NCBI GenBank assembly: GCA_022842245.1
Contig: JALHPZ010000036.1
Location: 1-58,106, forward strand
DNA length: 58,106 nt
Reading direction: 5' to 3'
DNA from: Gemmataceae bacterium
GTDB taxonomy: Bacteria > Planctomycetota > Planctomycetia > Gemmatales > Gemmataceae
Numbering within the stretch: the stretch's first letter is position 1; every line of letters begins with the position of its first letter. The notes beneath the pieces were generated by a model. The model made no database searches. It was not told the origin of the DNA and saw only the letters and a list, made by a program, of their open reading frames with translations. Shown one piece after another: positions 44,012-53,074 of the stretch. Position numbers and translations under genes: made by a program.

Positions 44012-46006
44012 ATGCCGCATTCGTTTCTCCGTGTCGCCGCCGCCGTGCCGGAACTCCGCGTCGCCGACGCGGCGTTCAACGCCGAGCGCACACTCGACCT
44101 GCTCCGTGAAGCGGAGGAACGCGGCGTGCGGCTCGCCGTGTTCCCCGAGTGCGGCCTCACCGGCTACACGTGCGGAGACCTGTTCCATCAATCGACGCTG
44201 CTGCGATCGGCCGAAGCGGCGCTCGAATCGCTCCTCTCCGCCGCGGACCTCTGTTTCAGTGGCGTCGGCGTCGTCGGATTGCCGGTGGCGCTCGACGGCA
44301 TGGTCTTCAACGCCGCCGCCGCGTTCCGGGGCGGGCGACTGCTCGCCGTCGTGCCAAAGAGCTACCTGCCGAACTACAAGGAGTTTTACGACGCCCGCTA
44401 TTTCGCCCCGGCCTGGAACGCGATCGCGAACACCGTGAAACTGGCAGGGCAGACCGTGCCCTTCGGCACCGACATCCTGATCCAGGCCGGGCCGGAGTTC
44501 GTCCTCGGCATCGAGATCTGCGAAGACCTCTGGATGCCCGTGCCGCCCAGTTCTCTTCAGGCGATCCAGGGCGCGACCGTTCTTGCGAACCTCTCCGCCA
44601 GCAACGAAACGATCGGCAAGGCGCCGTATCGCCGGCAACTCGTCGAAGGGCAATCGGGCCGCTGCGTCGCCGGTTATGTCTATTCCTCCAGTGGAGTCGG
44701 CGAATCGACGACCGACCTCGTCTTCGGCGGCCACGCCCTCGTCGCCGAGAACGGCTCGATCCTCGCCGAATCGAAACGGTTCGAACCCAAGGGAACTCTG
44801 ACGATCGCGGACCTCGATCTGGAACGGATCGCACGTGATCGCCGCACCACGAACAGCTTCAACGATGCCCACGCCGAAGAGCAACTCCGCAAGAAGTTCC
44901 GTCGCGTCGTCTGCGAAATCCCAGAGGGCGAGTTCGGCGAGATACTGGAACGATTCGTCGACCCGCATCCGTTCGTGCCGTCGAATCCGGCCACGCTGAA
45001 GGACCGTTGCGAGGAAATCTTCCACACGCAGACGGCGGCGCTCGCCAAGCGGCTCGATCATATCGGCAAACCGGCCGTCAGCATCGGCGTTTCGGGCGGC
45101 CTCGATTCCACGCTCGCGCTACTCGTCCTCTGCAAGACGTTCGACCTGATCGGCGCGCCGCGATCGAAAATCCTCGGCTTCACCATGCCCGGCTTCGGCA
45201 CCACGAGCCGCACGAAAGGGAACGCCCACTCCCTGATGCAATCGCTCGGCCTGACCGCGAAGGAAGTCGACATCCGTTCGATGTGCCTCGAACAGATGCG
45301 GGCGCTCGGCCACTCGCCCTTCGGCCTCCCGCTCACCGGCGAGACCGTCGAATCCCTCGGCGAGAAACTCCGCATCCTGCCTCCGGAGCGCCGCAACGAC
45401 CTAGTCTTCGAGAACGTCCAGGCCCGCGTGCGCACGTCCATCCTCATGAACGCCGCCTTCACCGTCGGCACCGGCGACCTGTCCGAACTCGCCCTCGGAT
45501 GGTGCACCTACAACGCCGACCACATGAGCATGTACAACCCGAACGTCGGCATCCCGAAGACGCTCGTGAAGTTCCTCGTGCGCTGGGCGGCGGAGAACGA
45601 ATTCGACGGCCCGGTTCGTACGACGCTCCTCGACGTCGTTGGCACGGAAATCTCGCCAGAGCTTCTGCCGACCGCCGATGGCGTGGCGCAGAGCACCGAA
45701 GGCACCATCGGGCCGTACGAACTGCACGACTTCTTCCTCTATCATTTCCTCCGCTGGGGCTGTTCGCCTGAGAAGATCCTGTTTTTGGCGAAGCGGGCTC
45801 AGTTCGATCGCGACTACGCGCCGGCCGAAGTGCGCCGCTGGTTGGCCCTGTTTTTCAAGCGGTTCTTCAACAACCAGTTCAAGCGGTCGTGCCTGCCGGA
45901 CGGGCCGAAGGTTGGTTCGGTGAGTGTGTCGCCACGGGGCGACTGGCGCATGCCGAGCGACGCCGCCGCGAAGGCCTGGCTCGACGCGGTTCAACAAACA
46001 TCGTAG
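44012..46006 (+). CDS. nadE: Glutamine-dependent NAD+ synthase
   Basis: A 664-residue two-domain enzyme making NAD+ from nicotinate adenine dinucleotide, ATP and glutamine. The N-terminal carbon-nitrogen hydrolase domain (about 1-290) has its Glu in FPECGLTGYTCGD, Lys in VPKSYLPNYKEFYDARYF and Cys in LGIEICEDLW. The C-terminal ATP-PPi synthetase domain has SIGVSGGLDSTLALL and the NAD-site segment GTGDLSELALGWCTYNADHMS. ATG 44012 gives the usual N-terminus (MPHSFLRVAAAVPELRV); an ATG at 43970 would overlap the upstream gene. Its stop is followed by the palindromic repeat pair. Confidence 0.95.
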   Translation: MPHSFLRVAAAVPELRVADAAFNAERTLDLLREAEERGVRLAVFPECGLTGYTCGDLFHQSTLLRSAEAALESLLSAADLCFSGVGVVGLPVALDGMVFNAAAAFRGGRLLAVVPKSYLPNYKEFYDARYFAPAWNAIANTVKLAGQTVPFGTDILIQAGPEFVLGIEICEDLWMPVPPSSLQAIQGATVLANLSASNETIGKAPYRRQLVEGQSGRCVAGYVYSSSGVGESTTDLVFGGHALVAENGSILAESKRFEPKGTLTIADLDLERIARDRRTTNSFNDAHAEEQLRKKFRRVVCEIPEGEFGEILERFVDPHPFVPSNPATLKDRCEEIFHTQTAALAKRLDHIGKPAVSIGVSGGLDSTLALLVLCKTFDLIGAPRSKILGFTMPGFGTTSRTKGNAHSLMQSLGLTAKEVDIRSMCLEQMRALGHSPFGLPLTGETVESLGEKLRILPPERRNDLVFENVQARVRTSILMNAAFTVGTGDLSELALGWCTYNADHMSMYNPNVGIPKTLVKFLVRWAAENEFDGPVRTTLLDVVGTEISPELLPTADGVAQSTEGTIGPYELHDFFLYHFLRWGCSPEKILFLAKRAQFDRDYAPAEVRRWLALFFKRFFNNQFKRSCLPDGPKVGSVSVSPRGDWRMPSDAAAKAWLDAVQQTS

Positions 46007-46026
46007 TGGTTCGGTGGAGCCATTCC

Positions 46027-46112
46027 GTAGGTCGGGCCGAGTCTTCGAGGCCCGACGCGAGGAGCCAAGGCCAACTTGTCGGGCCTCCCAAAGCCTCGGC
46101 CCGACCTACAAA
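46027..46112. repeat. Palindromic intergenic repeat, copies 2 and 3 (head to head)
   Basis: Copy 2 (46027-46056) is the exact reverse complement of the 30-base core at 42237-42266. Copy 3 (46078-46112) has the same arms and the CGGCCCGACCTACAAA tail but a different centre (CCCAAAGC). The two copies face each other between nadE and the EF-hand gene and may form a large stem. Confidence 0.8.
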
Positions 46113-46161
46113 TCCCGATCGACGAACCTGTAGTCTATCGGGAACTTTTCCTGGAGCCGTC

Positions 46162-47397
46162 ATGCTGCGTACGATGCTCGGTTCACTGACATTGTTGATC
46201 GCCGTCGCTTTCGCCACGGCCGCGCCGCCGCCGACACTCCCAAAGATCGACCCGGAGGAGTACAAGGACAAGAAGAAGGCCGAAGCACTCGCGATGGACC
46301 TGGAGGAGCAGTATCCGGCGAAGAAGCGACCCGAAGCGATCAAGATGCTCGCCGCCATCCTGCGCGGTTCGATGATGGGCCCCGGCGAGGGATGGTTCGG
46401 CCCGGCCGCGAACCGCTATTCGTACAAGTGGCTCGCGGGGCATTGCGGTGCGGACGAGAAGAAGGGGATCGACCGCAAGACGTTCGTCGGCGATGATCTC
46501 GCGTTCACCCGACTCGACCGCAACGGCGATGGGACGATCCAGCCCTCCGACCTCGACTGGTCCGACAACAACCCCTACGTCCAACAATACTACATGGTCA
46601 GCCGCATCTTCCGCCGGATGAACCCTCGCGGCGACGGCCACCTGACCAAACAGGACCTGGAGACGTTCTTCGAAATGGCCGCCAAGGGGAAGGATCACGT
46701 CACCACCGACGACCTGCGTGACGCGTGGCTCGGCGGCATGTCCGGCGGATTCGCCCCCGGCGACGCCCCCAGCACCGTCACCCTCCTTAAAGGGCTTTAC
46801 AGCGGCGAAGTCGGTTCGATCCACGAAGGGCCTGGCCTCGGCGACTCGGCCCCGGACTTCACGCTCTCCTCGCCCGACGGTAAGAAGACGGTGCAACTCA
46901 AGAACCTGATCGGAAAGAAACCGGTCGTCCTTGTACTCGGCAACTTCACCTGCGGCCCGTTCCGTGGCATGTACGTGGACGTCGAGAACGTCGTCGAGCG
47001 CTATCGCGACAAGGCCGAGTTCCTGATGGTCTACGTGCGCGAGGCGCACCCGACCGATGGCTGGGCGATGAGTGCGAATTCGTCAGTGGGCGTGGCCGTG
47101 GCGCAGCCGAAGACGATCGATGAGCGACGAAAGGTCTGCACGCAGTTCACGACGAAGCTGAAGCCGACGATACCCGTGGTCGTCGACGGGTTGGACGACA
47201 AGGTCGGGAACGCGTACAGCGGCATGCCGGCGCGGCTCTACGTGATCGACCCGTCCGGCAAGGTGGCATACAAGAGCGGCCGTGGACCGTTCGGCTTTCG
47301 TGCCGGCGAGATGGAACAGGCTCTGGCGATGTGCTTCTTGGAAGCGATTCCGGCAAAGAAGGCCGAACCGAAACCGGCGCCGAAGAAGGATTCGTAG
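46162..47397 (+). CDS. Exported EF-hand protein with deiodinase/redoxin-like domain
   Basis: A 411-residue protein. A signal peptide (about residues 1-21) is followed by two calcium-binding loops: DRNGDGTIQPSDL (119-131) and NPRGDGHLTKQDLE (154-167). A thioredoxin-like domain of the iodothyronine-deiodinase type covers about 225-395. VLVLGNFTCGPFRG places C264 where animal deiodinases have selenocysteine, and FLMVYVREAHPTDGW is the family's second motif. It is probably a thiol oxidoreductase or peroxidase; iodide chemistry is not implied. ATG 46162 has GGAG 6 bases upstream. Its C-terminus is Lys/Pro-rich. Confidence 0.82.
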   Translation: MLRTMLGSLTLLIAVAFATAAPPPTLPKIDPEEYKDKKKAEALAMDLEEQYPAKKRPEAIKMLAAILRGSMMGPGEGWFGPAANRYSYKWLAGHCGADEKKGIDRKTFVGDDLAFTRLDRNGDGTIQPSDLDWSDNNPYVQQYYMVSRIFRRMNPRGDGHLTKQDLETFFEMAAKGKDHVTTDDLRDAWLGGMSGGFAPGDAPSTVTLLKGLYSGEVGSIHEGPGLGDSAPDFTLSSPDGKKTVQLKNLIGKKPVVLVLGNFTCGPFRGMYVDVENVVERYRDKAEFLMVYVREAHPTDGWAMSANSSVGVAVAQPKTIDERRKVCTQFTTKLKPTIPVVVDGLDDKVGNAYSGMPARLYVIDPSGKVAYKSGRGPFGFRAGEMEQALAMCFLEAIPAKKAEPKPAPKKDS

Positions 47398-47455
47398 TTG
47401 ACTTCGCCGTCGTTCGCCGGCATAAGGCTCCGCACAGTGTCCCGGAGTCCGTGCC

Positions 47456-47899
47456 ATGGTTCGACGTGCCTTGCTCGCCGGTTTCGTCTTAGCGCTGGGT
47501 ACCGGCATCGCATCCGCGCAGAACGTGCTCTCGCCGTTCCCTGGCAGCGGCGTGCCGGTGGGCCGCCCGGTTTTTGGTACGGTGGGGCAGACGGCGCCAC
47601 CCGCGGCACCGCGTGCCGGGCAGGCGATCGGTTACGTCGGACCGGACGGCAAGCCGGTGTCGATGGAGCGCCCGGCAGGTCAGGTCGTGGACCTGCGCAA
47701 CCTCGCCGCGCCGATTACGGCACCGCTGGCACCGGGGCTGACGGATTCACAGCCGAAATCCGTCTTCGAAAAGGTGTACGACAAGTGGCGGCAGGCGATC
47801 GGTCTGGACAAGCAGACGACCCCGACGACGAACAACTACACGCCGGGCCTGAGCCGGCGGAACCGCGAGCGCCGTTCGATGATGTGGTGGCGGGATTGA
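47456..47899 (+). CDS. Small secreted hypothetical protein
   Basis: A 147-residue protein with an N-terminal signal peptide (MVRRALLAGFVLALGTGIAS, cut near SAQ) and then a low-complexity, Pro/Gly-rich chain. The C-terminus is basic (SRRNRERRSMMWWRD). No domain is recognised. It lies 58 bases after the EF-hand gene on the same strand. It is convergent with the WD40 gene. Confidence 0.65.
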   Translation: MVRRALLAGFVLALGTGIASAQNVLSPFPGSGVPVGRPVFGTVGQTAPPAAPRAGQAIGYVGPDGKPVSMERPAGQVVDLRNLAAPITAPLAPGLTDSQPKSVFEKVYDKWRQAIGLDKQTTPTTNNYTPGLSRRNRERRSMMWWRD

Positions 47900-47939
47900 T
47901 CGGGGAGACGGAGTGCGGACGAAACGCCCGAGCTCCGGT

Positions 47940-49784
47940 TCAGTCTTCCAGCACCTTCTCGAATTCCATCTGGTAGCAGGTCGTATTGGCGTTGCCGGTG
48001 AAGAGCCAGCGGCCATCGGGACTGAACGCAAGCGACTGCACGGCCGCATCGAACTCGCGAACGACGAGCAATCGGCCGCTGAGCACGTCCCAGACCCGCA
48101 CGGTCATGTCGTCGCCGCCTGAAAGCAGGAAGCTGCCGTCGGGGCTGAAGGCGACGCAGTTGACGCGTTCGCGGTGCCCGGCGAGTTCGAACACTTCCTC
48201 TTGCGATTGCAAATCCCAGACGTGGACATTCCCATCCAAACCGGCACCCGCGAGGTAACGGCCGGGGGAGTCGATGGCGAGCGCGTTCACGCCGACATCG
48301 AAGACCAGTTCGCGTTCCTTCTTCGCGATGTGCCAGACGCAGACGGCGCCGGTGCGGTCCTCGGTCGCTAGGTAGTCGATGCCCCCGCAGATCGCGTGTT
48401 CGCCGTCCGGGTGCAGAAGTACGCTTTCGAGCGTGCAGTTGTCGGCGGCGTCGATGAGGATGATGCGCGGCTCGCCGGTGAGGGCGTTCCAGAGCCAGAC
48501 GAGTCCGTCGGCGGGACTGGTCTGGGCGAGGGTGCCGCCGTTGATGTCGAAGGCGAGCGAACCGATGGGCGGTTTGGTGGCTTCGAGTCGACGTGGTTCA
48601 CCGGGCTTGGCGAGGTCGTAGAGCCGCGTGAAATGGTCGACGCCGCCGACGGCGAGCCAGCGACCGTCGGCGCTGGCGGCGACGCTGTGGGCGGGTCCAT
48701 CGCCGGAGGGGGGCAGTTCGGCGCCCGTTTCGACATCCCAGAATCGGAAGGTCGCCGCGCCGGTGCTGGCGAGCCGGAGTTTACCGTCGGAGGGGACGAT
48801 GGCGAGTTCGTGTTTGGCCTTGGGTCGGGGACCGGCGAGCAGTTCGCCCGTCGCGGTGTCCCAAACGTGGATGACGCGATCCGCACCGGCGGAGGCAAGG
48901 CGCGAGCCGTCGGCGTTGAACGCGAGGCAGCGCACCTCCTCGATGTGCCCGCGGAGCACCGCGCCCGGGGTCGCCCGCTCCGGATCCTTCCAGAGGTGGA
49001 TTTCGAAATCGGAATCGGCCGTCGCGAGTTGGCCGGACTTCGGCCCGGATGCCAGCGCGACCACCTGGTCCGCGTGGCTGTTCAACAACATGACCGGATC
49101 GGGCTGGCCGAGCCGCCAGACCCGCGCGGAGGTATCCCAACCCGCGGAGACGAGAAACGCGCCGTCGGCGTTCCATGCGAGCGCCGGCACGCGGTCGGTG
49201 TGGCTGAGCAGTTCGGCGAGGCGCTCGCCGGTGTCGCGATCCCAAACGCGGACGGCGCGATCTTCGCCGGCGGACGCCAGCTTGCGGCCATCGGGAGAGA
49301 ACGACAATGCCGAGACCGGCATCGGGTGGCCGACGAACTCGGCGACCATTTCCTGTTTTGCGGAATCCCAGAGGCGGACTTTGCCGTCGTCGTGCCCGCT
49401 GGCGACAATGGACCCGTCAGCCGTGAACGCGAGCGCAGTCACCCACGAATTGCGTCCCGCGCGGCCCTGCAGCGTCCCGGTGCCGACGTTCCAGAATCGA
49501 AGGTCGTCATTGCCGCTGACGAGCAGTTGGGCCGTCGGATCGAACCGCCAAACGGTTTCGAGGTCGCTGAGGTAGTGGCGGGAGAGCAGTTTGCCGTCCG
49601 ATGTCCAATGCTGGAGAATGCCCGCTTCATCGACGGAATGGACCGTGCCGTCGGCGGCGAACGCCACGGCGGCCACGTCGCTTTCGGTCTGGAACCGAGG
49701 CTCGCCGAAAATGCGATGCACGAGCGGAGACGGTTTGGCGGGAAATTCCAGATCGGGAACGGGGTCGGTGGTACGGGTGGACAT
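47940..49784 (-). CDS. Cytoplasmic WD40-repeat protein
   Basis: A 614-residue protein made almost entirely of WD40 repeats from residue about 30 on. Units end in phrases such as VRVWDRDTGE, IHVWDTATGE and VRVWDVLSGR, and there are enough for two propellers. No signal peptide or membrane helix, in contrast to the secreted WD40 protein at 15566. It probably acts as an intracellular scaffold. ATG 49784 is used because the codon before it (49787) is TTG. Confidence 0.85.
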   Translation of the reverse strand: MSTRTTDPVPDLEFPAKPSPLVHRIFGEPRFQTESDVAAVAFAADGTVHSVDEAGILQHWTSDGKLLSRHYLSDLETVWRFDPTAQLLVSGNDDLRFWNVGTGTLQGRAGRNSWVTALAFTADGSIVASGHDDGKVRLWDSAKQEMVAEFVGHPMPVSALSFSPDGRKLASAGEDRAVRVWDRDTGERLAELLSHTDRVPALAWNADGAFLVSAGWDTSARVWRLGQPDPVMLLNSHADQVVALASGPKSGQLATADSDFEIHLWKDPERATPGAVLRGHIEEVRCLAFNADGSRLASAGADRVIHVWDTATGELLAGPRPKAKHELAIVPSDGKLRLASTGAATFRFWDVETGAELPPSGDGPAHSVAASADGRWLAVGGVDHFTRLYDLAKPGEPRRLEATKPPIGSLAFDINGGTLAQTSPADGLVWLWNALTGEPRIILIDAADNCTLESVLLHPDGEHAICGGIDYLATEDRTGAVCVWHIAKKERELVFDVGVNALAIDSPGRYLAGAGLDGNVHVWDLQSQEEVFELAGHRERVNCVAFSPDGSFLLSGGDDMTVRVWDVLSGRLLVVREFDAAVQSLAFSPDGRWLFTGNANTTCYQMEFEKVLED

Positions 49785-49940
49785 CAATGGATCCTAAATG
49801 AACGACATGGGGCGAACCGGCCTGGCAGTGTCCGAGTTTAGAACAGTCATTGCGAGTAAGGGAGAAAAATCGGGCATCTAGGCGAAAAAATCGGATTCTC
49901 CGGATCGTGCCGGGGATGATATTTCTACGAAGGCGCGAAA

Positions 49941-50840
49941 ATGGCTGGTGAATTCGAATTCATTGATTGGATCCGACGTCGAACTCCGGCAGCGGATCGC
50001 GTGCTTGTCGGCCCCGGAGACGACTGCGCCGTCCTCGCGCCGGGGCGGTCGCCGCTGCTTGTGACGACCGACATGCTGATGGACGGCACCGATTTCCGCC
50101 TTGGCGAAGTCGAACCCCGCCGCGTCGGCCGCAAGGCGATGGCGGTCAACCTCAGCGACATCGCCGCGATGGCCGGCGAACCGGTCGGTGCCGTGGTCGC
50201 GGTCGCCCTGCCCCGCGGTCGCGCGGAGTTGGCGGAAGAGTTGTATACAGGTCTTCGCGAAATGGCGGACGCCTTCGACACGCCGATTGTCGGCGGCGAC
50301 ACGAACTCTTGGGACGGCCCACTCGCCATCACCGTGACGATCTTCGGCGAATCGGCGAAACCGGTCCGTCGGAACGGCGCACAACCCGGCGACTGGCTAT
50401 TCGTCACGGGGCCGCTTGGCGGTAGCATCCTCGGCAATCACCTCGACTTCACCCCACGGATTCGCGAAGCCCGGTTGTTGGCGGACGCCGTGGACCTCAA
50501 AGCAATGATCGACATCAGCGACGGACTCTCGCAAGACTTGCACCACATCCTGACGGAAAGCCATTGCGGCGCCGAGTTGGACGCGGCCGCCATCCCGATC
50601 GCGGATGCGGCGCGCACGCTGGCGGCGCGGACGGGGAAGTCGCCGTTGGAACACGCCCTCGGCGACGGCGAAGATTTTGAACTGATCTTCGCTGTTTCGG
50701 CAGTCGACGGCGCGAAATTGATGAAGGACTCGCCGGTGCCAGTCTGGAAGATCGGCGAGTGCGTGGTGAAAGGGTATGGAATCGTCGAGAATGGCGTACG
50801 CCGACGACTCGAGCCGGTCGGGTGGGCGCATTCGCTCTGA
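49941..50840 (+). CDS. thiL: Thiamine-monophosphate kinase
   Basis: A 299-residue enzyme making thiamine diphosphate from thiamine monophosphate and ATP. The motifs VGPGDDCAVL near residue 23, TTDMLMDGTDFRLGEV, MAVNLSDIAAMAGEP, VGGDTNSWDG, MIDISDGLSQDLHHIL and GDGEDFELIFAV all fit the PurM-like ThiL family. Size is near the usual 310-330, with all metal-binding Asp present. It ends directly against the stop of the convergent FG-GAP gene. Confidence 0.93.
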   Translation: MAGEFEFIDWIRRRTPAADRVLVGPGDDCAVLAPGRSPLLVTTDMLMDGTDFRLGEVEPRRVGRKAMAVNLSDIAAMAGEPVGAVVAVALPRGRAELAEELYTGLREMADAFDTPIVGGDTNSWDGPLAITVTIFGESAKPVRRNGAQPGDWLFVTGPLGGSILGNHLDFTPRIREARLLADAVDLKAMIDISDGLSQDLHHILTESHCGAELDAAAIPIADAARTLAARTGKSPLEHALGDGEDFELIFAVSAVDGAKLMKDSPVPVWKIGECVVKGYGIVENGVRRRLEPVGWAHSL

Positions 50841-52088
50841 TCATTTCCCCTTGTTCCAGTAGATGCGGCAATTGAACGTCTGCCGGCCGACGGCCACGAT
50901 GTCCGGCCTGCCGTCGCCGTCCAGGTCGCCGACCGCCAGGTCCTCCACCGCGACGCCGCCGTCTTCGAGGATGTGGCGGTCCCACCGTTCGCCATCGAGG
51001 CTGCGATAGAGGCGTACCCCTCGCTTCTCGGTGAACGTGTCGCCTTTGGCGGGGTTGTCGCGCACGCCGATGACAAGTTCGTCGCCGCCGTCGCCATCCA
51101 GATCGCCGAACGACACGGCGTGGCCCCAGCGTAGGTGGTCGTCGAGCATCCGCCTCGTCGGCTTCTCGCCCCGCTTGCCGGTGTACACGACAACTTGATT
51201 GCCGTGCCACGGTTCAATGGTACCGACGACCGAACCACCGGATTTCAAGACTCCGCTCTTGATCTCGCTCGCACCGAGATTCCCTTTCGGATTCGATTGA
51301 TTGCCTTCGTGGACGAGTTTCGTCTGGTGTTTCTTTCCCCCCTCGCCGAGGATGATCGCCGAATACCCTTCGTAGCTGGCCACGATGATGCTCATCGGCC
51401 TCTTCGCGCCCGGTAGCGTGTACGGGTAAAAGTTGTGGCAGACGTGCAACTCCTCGCTCAGCACCTCCGGTTTCCAGTTTTCCGGCTTCGTCGGCTCGGC
51501 CGGCACCTTATACGCCATCACGCGGACCGGTCGGCCGTCCATCCAGTTCTTCTCTTTGGTCGAATCTCGCCCCATCAACGGAACGTGCACCACTTCCGGC
51601 TTGCCGTCGCCGTCGATATCGATGGCGCGCACGCGGTGGACCGTCGGCTCGTCGCACGGGATCGCGTGCATCGTCCATTCGTCGTCGAGGTTCTTGCCGC
51701 GTTTCAGCCACTGGAGCGTGCCAGAGTTCTTCGTGTCGAACGGCTTCCAACCGGCGCCAACCACGAGTTCGAGGTCGCCGCCGCCGTCGATGTCGAGCGC
51801 GCAGATGCAGACGTTGTCCGGCTTCGTCTTGCCGTCGAGGATGATTCTCTTTTTCCAAGTTGGATTCTGATACCAGACCACTTGGAACTGATCGATGACG
51901 ACGATATCCGGCTTCTTGTCGCCGTCGAGGTCTTCGAGGATGACGGCGTAGCCGATCTTGAGTTTGGAATCGATCTCCTGCGTCTGGAACTTCGGGAAGC
52001 CCGGCGGCGGGGTATCGGCCCTCGCGGTCGTACCGAATGCCGAGATTGCAAGGCTGGCCAACACGGCCCAAATGCTCGAAGTCCGCAT
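50841..52088 (-). CDS. Exported FG-GAP/VCBS-repeat protein
   Basis: A 415-residue protein. A signal peptide (about residues 1-24, ending ARADT) is followed by a beta-propeller of FG-GAP/VCBS repeats with calcium-loop cores: EDLDGDKKPDIVVID, LDIDGGGDLELVVGAG, IDIDGDGKPEVV, GDLDGDGGDELVIGV and GDLDGDGRPDIVAVG. It is a typical secreted planctomycete protein of unknown binding partner. ATG 52088 has AGGAG 7 bases upstream; an in-frame GTG/ATG further back is weaker. It diverges from the MotA/TolQ-type operon. Confidence 0.85.
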   Translation of the reverse strand: MRTSSIWAVLASLAISAFGTTARADTPPPGFPKFQTQEIDSKLKIGYAVILEDLDGDKKPDIVVIDQFQVVWYQNPTWKKRIILDGKTKPDNVCICALDIDGGGDLELVVGAGWKPFDTKNSGTLQWLKRGKNLDDEWTMHAIPCDEPTVHRVRAIDIDGDGKPEVVHVPLMGRDSTKEKNWMDGRPVRVMAYKVPAEPTKPENWKPEVLSEELHVCHNFYPYTLPGAKRPMSIIVASYEGYSAIILGEGGKKHQTKLVHEGNQSNPKGNLGASEIKSGVLKSGGSVVGTIEPWHGNQVVVYTGKRGEKPTRRMLDDHLRWGHAVSFGDLDGDGGDELVIGVRDNPAKGDTFTEKRGVRLYRSLDGERWDRHILEDGGVAVEDLAVGDLDGDGRPDIVAVGRQTFNCRIYWNKGK

Positions 52089-52258
52089 CCGAATCTCCTG
52101 TCGTTGTTCTAGATTTCGGTTGGAGCCGGCTTTCCCATCCCGCACAATTAGCGTAACCGCTCCAATCGGGCGCTTGACCGGGCGGGAAGAATGCACCGTG
52201 AATCATCGGGGTTCGCGGCAGAAGTGGCAATCACGAAGTGGGCGAGTGGAGACAGCGG

Positions 52259-53074
52259 ATGTCCGTGCGAACTTCCCAGCGACCCACCCGCGAATGGCTA
52301 TTGCTCGGTATCGCCCTCGTGGTGGTCGGCGCGATCGTCGTGCCGCTATGGCAGGTCGCCGGAGCGGGCGAATCCCGCGACGAGTTCCTTGCCAAGTGGA
52401 CGCCGCAGCGGATCGGCAAGCTGCTGCTCGGTCCCGAACAGGTCGCCTGCTACATCTGCTTCGTCTGGGCTGCCCTTGTGCTCGTCGTGCGCCGGAAGGA
52501 AGTCGCCCGGCAGCGTGCCGCCTTCGAACTCGACCTGCTCCCAACCGACGAAGGCGCACGAATCCTACCGGAAGATGCCCGTCCACTCTCCCGCAAGGTC
52601 GATCAGGTCAGCGCCCGTGGAGGGCCGTACATCCTCGCGAACATGATCCGGCTCGGACTGGGCAAGTACGCCGTCAGCAAAGCCGCGCACGATGTCGCCG
52701 AAGTCGTGCGCAACCAGGCGGACATCGAACTCAACAGGCTCGTCGCCAGCATGGGCGGCCTCGTCAGTTATCTCGCGTGGGCGATTCCGGCCCTCGGTTT
52801 CATCGGCACCGTGCGCGGCCTCGCCGGCTCTTTCGGCCTCGGCGGAGCCACCGACATCGATAATTCCCAATTCCTCAAGCTCGCGACCGACCAACTGAAA
52901 ATCGCCTTCGACTGCACACTCGTGGCGCTCGTGTTGAGCATCGTGTTGATGTACTTGTTGCACACAGTCCAGCGATCGGAAGAAACGCTCGTGATCGATT
53001 GCCAGGAATACTGTCAGGAGCACCTGCTGCTTCGCCTCTACGATCCACGATCCGAACATGCGGAGTCGACTTGA
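52259..53074 (+). CDS. MotA/TolQ/ExbB-type proton channel protein
   Basis: A 271-residue inner-membrane protein with four helices: about 14-38, 55-77, 165-195 and 220-245. Helix 3 has the family signature IPALGFIGTVRGLAGSFGLG (P-x-x-G-x-x-G-T-V-x-G). Helix 4 reads IAFDCTLVALVLSIVLMYLL. In the family these line the ion path of a pentameric stator. The cytoplasmic loop between helices 2 and 3 is about 85 residues. ATG 52259 has GGAG 7 bases upstream and is preferred to GTG 52238. First of three tightly spaced genes; its TGA overlaps the next ATG by one base. Confidence 0.85.
   Translation: MSVRTSQRPTREWLLLGIALVVVGAIVVPLWQVAGAGESRDEFLAKWTPQRIGKLLLGPEQVACYICFVWAALVLVVRRKEVARQRAAFELDLLPTDEGARILPEDARPLSRKVDQVSARGGPYILANMIRLGLGKYAVSKAAHDVAEVVRNQADIELNRLVASMGGLVSYLAWAIPALGFIGTVRGLAGSFGLGGATDIDNSQFLKLATDQLKIAFDCTLVALVLSIVLMYLLHTVQRSEETLVIDCQEYCQEHLLLRLYDPRSEHAEST

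Noticed and set aside
46162..47397. Selenoprotein with in-frame TGA
   Set aside because: The position equivalent to selenocysteine is a TGC codon (C264); no TGA interrupts the frame.
48396..49841. Long plus-strand frame opposite the cytoplasmic WD40 gene
   Set aside because: The minus-strand frame has clear WD40 repeats; the plus-strand reading is low in motif content.
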